Source: Oscillospiraceae bacterium
Lineage (GTDB): Bacteria > Bacillota > Clostridia > Oscillospirales > Acutalibacteraceae
DNA: 50,836 nt
Assembly: GCA_015065545.1 (NCBI GenBank)
Contig: SVQA01000012.1
Span: 1-50,836, forward strand
Direction of reading: 5' to 3'
The first letter of the stretch is position 1. Each line of letters opens with the position of its first letter. Under the pieces are notes generated by a model. It made no database searches and had not been told where the DNA came from. It saw only the letters and a program-made list of their open reading frames with translations. Position numbers and translations under genes: made by a program. Shown piece after piece: positions 49,686-50,836 of this stretch.

Positions 49686-50312
49686 TTATTCTCCTGCACG
49701 GATTTTGAGATATGCTTCAATAAGCTCAACAGCTTGATCCTTGGTAAGCTTGGAACTGTCAATGCTCAGATCGTAGTTTTGAGCAAAGCCCCATTTCTGA
49801 CCGGAATAGAAACCGTAGTAATTAGCTCTTACTTTGTCGGTCTTGTTGATAATCTGTTCTGCTTTATTTTTCTTAACATCGTGAATTTCGATAGCACGCT
49901 TTTTGCGATATTCCATATCAGCGTGGATAAAAATATTAACGCAGTTGTCAAAATCCTTAAGAACGTAATCGGCACATCTTCCGACAATTACACAAGGACC
50001 TTCAGATGCAAGTTTTTTTATAATCTGATGCTGCAAAATATAAAGTCTGTCGTTTACGGGAAGATCGCTGGATCCCGAAAAATTATTGCCGAAGCTGTAG
50101 ATACCCATTGAAAGAGAGTACAAGAGGCTGTTGGTAGCACGTTCGTCAACATTGTTGAAAACTTCTGCGTCCATTCCGCTTTCTTTTGCGGCAAGAGAAA
50201 TCAATTCTTTATCGTAGTAAGGTATATTAAGTTTTTTTGCCAAAGCTTCCCCGATTTCTCGACCGCCGCTGCCGAACTGTCGTCCAATTGTAATAATAAA
50301 ATTGTTATTCAT
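49686..50312 (-). CDS. Cytidylate kinase-like protein
   Basis: A 208-residue P-loop kinase of the Cytidylate_kin2 type. It begins FIITIGRQFGSGGREIGEALAKKL with a GxxGSGG phosphate loop, has IPYYDKELI, a GPCVIVGRCADYVL segment and a basic lid (YRKKRAIEIHDVKKNKAEQ). These stand-alone proteins differ from Cmk and their substrate is not certain. CAGGAGAG precedes the ATG. Confidence 0.88.
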   Translation of the reverse strand: MNNNFIITIGRQFGSGGREIGEALAKKLNIPYYDKELISLAAKESGMDAEVFNNVDERATNSLLYSLSMGIYSFGNNFSGSSDLPVNDRLYILQHQIIKKLASEGPCVIVGRCADYVLKDFDNCVNIFIHADMEYRKKRAIEIHDVKKNKAEQIINKTDKVRANYYGFYSGQKWGFAQNYDLSIDSSKLTKDQAVELIEAYLKIRAGE

Positions 50313-50349
50313 ATTACATCTCTCCTGAATGAATTTAGCTTGTAAAAAT

Positions 50350-50379
50350 ATAATAACACAAGTATATAAAAATAATCAA
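50350..50379 (-). promoter_or_regulatory. Promoter of the cytidylate-kinase-like gene
   Basis: Minus-strand TTGATT (50379-50374) and TATTAT (50355-50350), spacer 18. Confidence 0.45.
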
Positions 50380-50589
50380 TAAAGAATTGAAAAAAATTAA
50401 ATAAAAACTATGTCTATTGTATATATGGTGTATAATTATTAAATAATTGAATTGAATATCTTGAACAATTTACAATATATAATGTATATGTAGAAAAATT
50501 TAGAATATAATTAAAGAGTGGAATTGAGTATTCAACATAAAAATAAAACAATGTGGAAAATCCAGTGTTAATGCGCATTTTAAAGAATG

Positions 50590-50836
50590 TTGAAAACTTT
50601 TTAAAAATTTTTTAAAAAAATGCTTGACATTTTGAACCTGTTGTTGTAGAATAACTCTTGCGCCGCAGGAAACGGCTCACAAAAATGAGACAAATCCTAA
50701 GGCCAAAGGACATTGAAAATTGAACAACAAAGAAATGAGAACCCGTAATTTTTTTGAGGAAATAAGTACTCGAACAATTACAGTGAAGATGACACAACAA
50801 ACATCAAGTAAACACGTCAAGTGTTTTTAAATGAGC
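50590..50836 (+). promoter_or_regulatory. Probable rRNA operon promoter and leader
   Basis: TTGACA at 50624-50629 and TAGAAT at 50647-50652 (spacer 17) follow A/T tracts at 50597-50621 that look like an UP element. Downstream is a gene-free leader with GCGCCGCAGGAAACGGC, a GACATTGAAAATTGAACAAC stretch and ACACGTCAAGTGTTTTTAAATG, the kind of sequence found just before 16S rRNA in Clostridia. The window ends before any 16S sequence, so the call is inference. The stretch 50380-50590 is very AT-rich with nothing else recognised. Confidence 0.55.

Overview
The window looks like chromosomal DNA of a low-GC, Gram-positive, spore-forming gut Clostridia member, most likely a Ruminococcus close to the starch-degrading R. 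bromii group. This is inferred from cohesin and dockerin modules, family-26-type starch-binding modules, secreted GH13 amylases, C-terminal sortase-like or membrane anchors, sporulation proteins (SpoIIP and a SpoIIQ-like M23 protein), AGGAGG-type ribosome binding sites and TTGACA/TATAAT promoters with 17-base spacers. No database search was possible.

Region 1 (1-6650) is a cell-surface scaffold locus. It encodes a membrane-anchored protein with two cohesin-like modules (1136-2428) and two near-duplicate proteins that each combine a starch-binding-like domain, a Thr-rich linker, a cohesin and a PPTG-type anchor (2521-3987, 4639-6120). Composite palindromic repeats separate and flank these genes (1-780, 4057-4370, 6190-6650). 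Region 2 (6850-12004) is housekeeping and sporulation: spoIIP, a small membrane protein, dusB, glyA and rarA. Region 3 (12115-20484) is the starch region: a relict dockerin mini-ORF, a dockerin-bearing protein with two CBM26-like modules, two secreted GH13 amylases without dockerins, and another anchored surface protein.

Region 4 (20738-21466) has no annotated-size gene but has a strong promoter, a 38-codon ORF behind a near-perfect Shine-Dalgarno, several hairpins, a five-unit array with a period of about 60 bases, and a terminal hairpin. I consider this the best candidate for an undescribed element: a structured or translation-linked RNA of about 690 nt. Three of the five units contain an SD-like AGG, a spacer, AUG and a stop codon one or two codons later.

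Region 5 (21488-35161) contains a family-4 uracil-DNA glycosylase, an orphan PduL, a large LRR/InlB-repeat surface protein, a cytosolic GH31 glucosidase, DegV, a His-rich zinc-binding lipoprotein, a small protein, an acyl-CoA-ligase-like enzyme, a nucleotidyltransferase-like protein and a CotH protein with a dockerin. Region 6 (35311-49567) is a surface-polymer region: epimerases, pyruvyltransferase-like, LicD-like, two CDP-glycerol glycerophosphotransferase-type enzymes, an acyltransferase, a SpoIIQ-like M23 protein, and a four-gene operon (glycosyltransferase 2, glycosyltransferase-like, ATP-grasp, epimerase). The window ends with a cytidylate-kinase-like gene and what looks like the promoter and leader of an rRNA operon.

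How the parts could work together (inference): anchored cohesins hold dockerin-bearing starch-binding and CotH proteins at the surface, secreted amylases cut starch, and GH31 in the cytosol finishes imported oligosaccharides.
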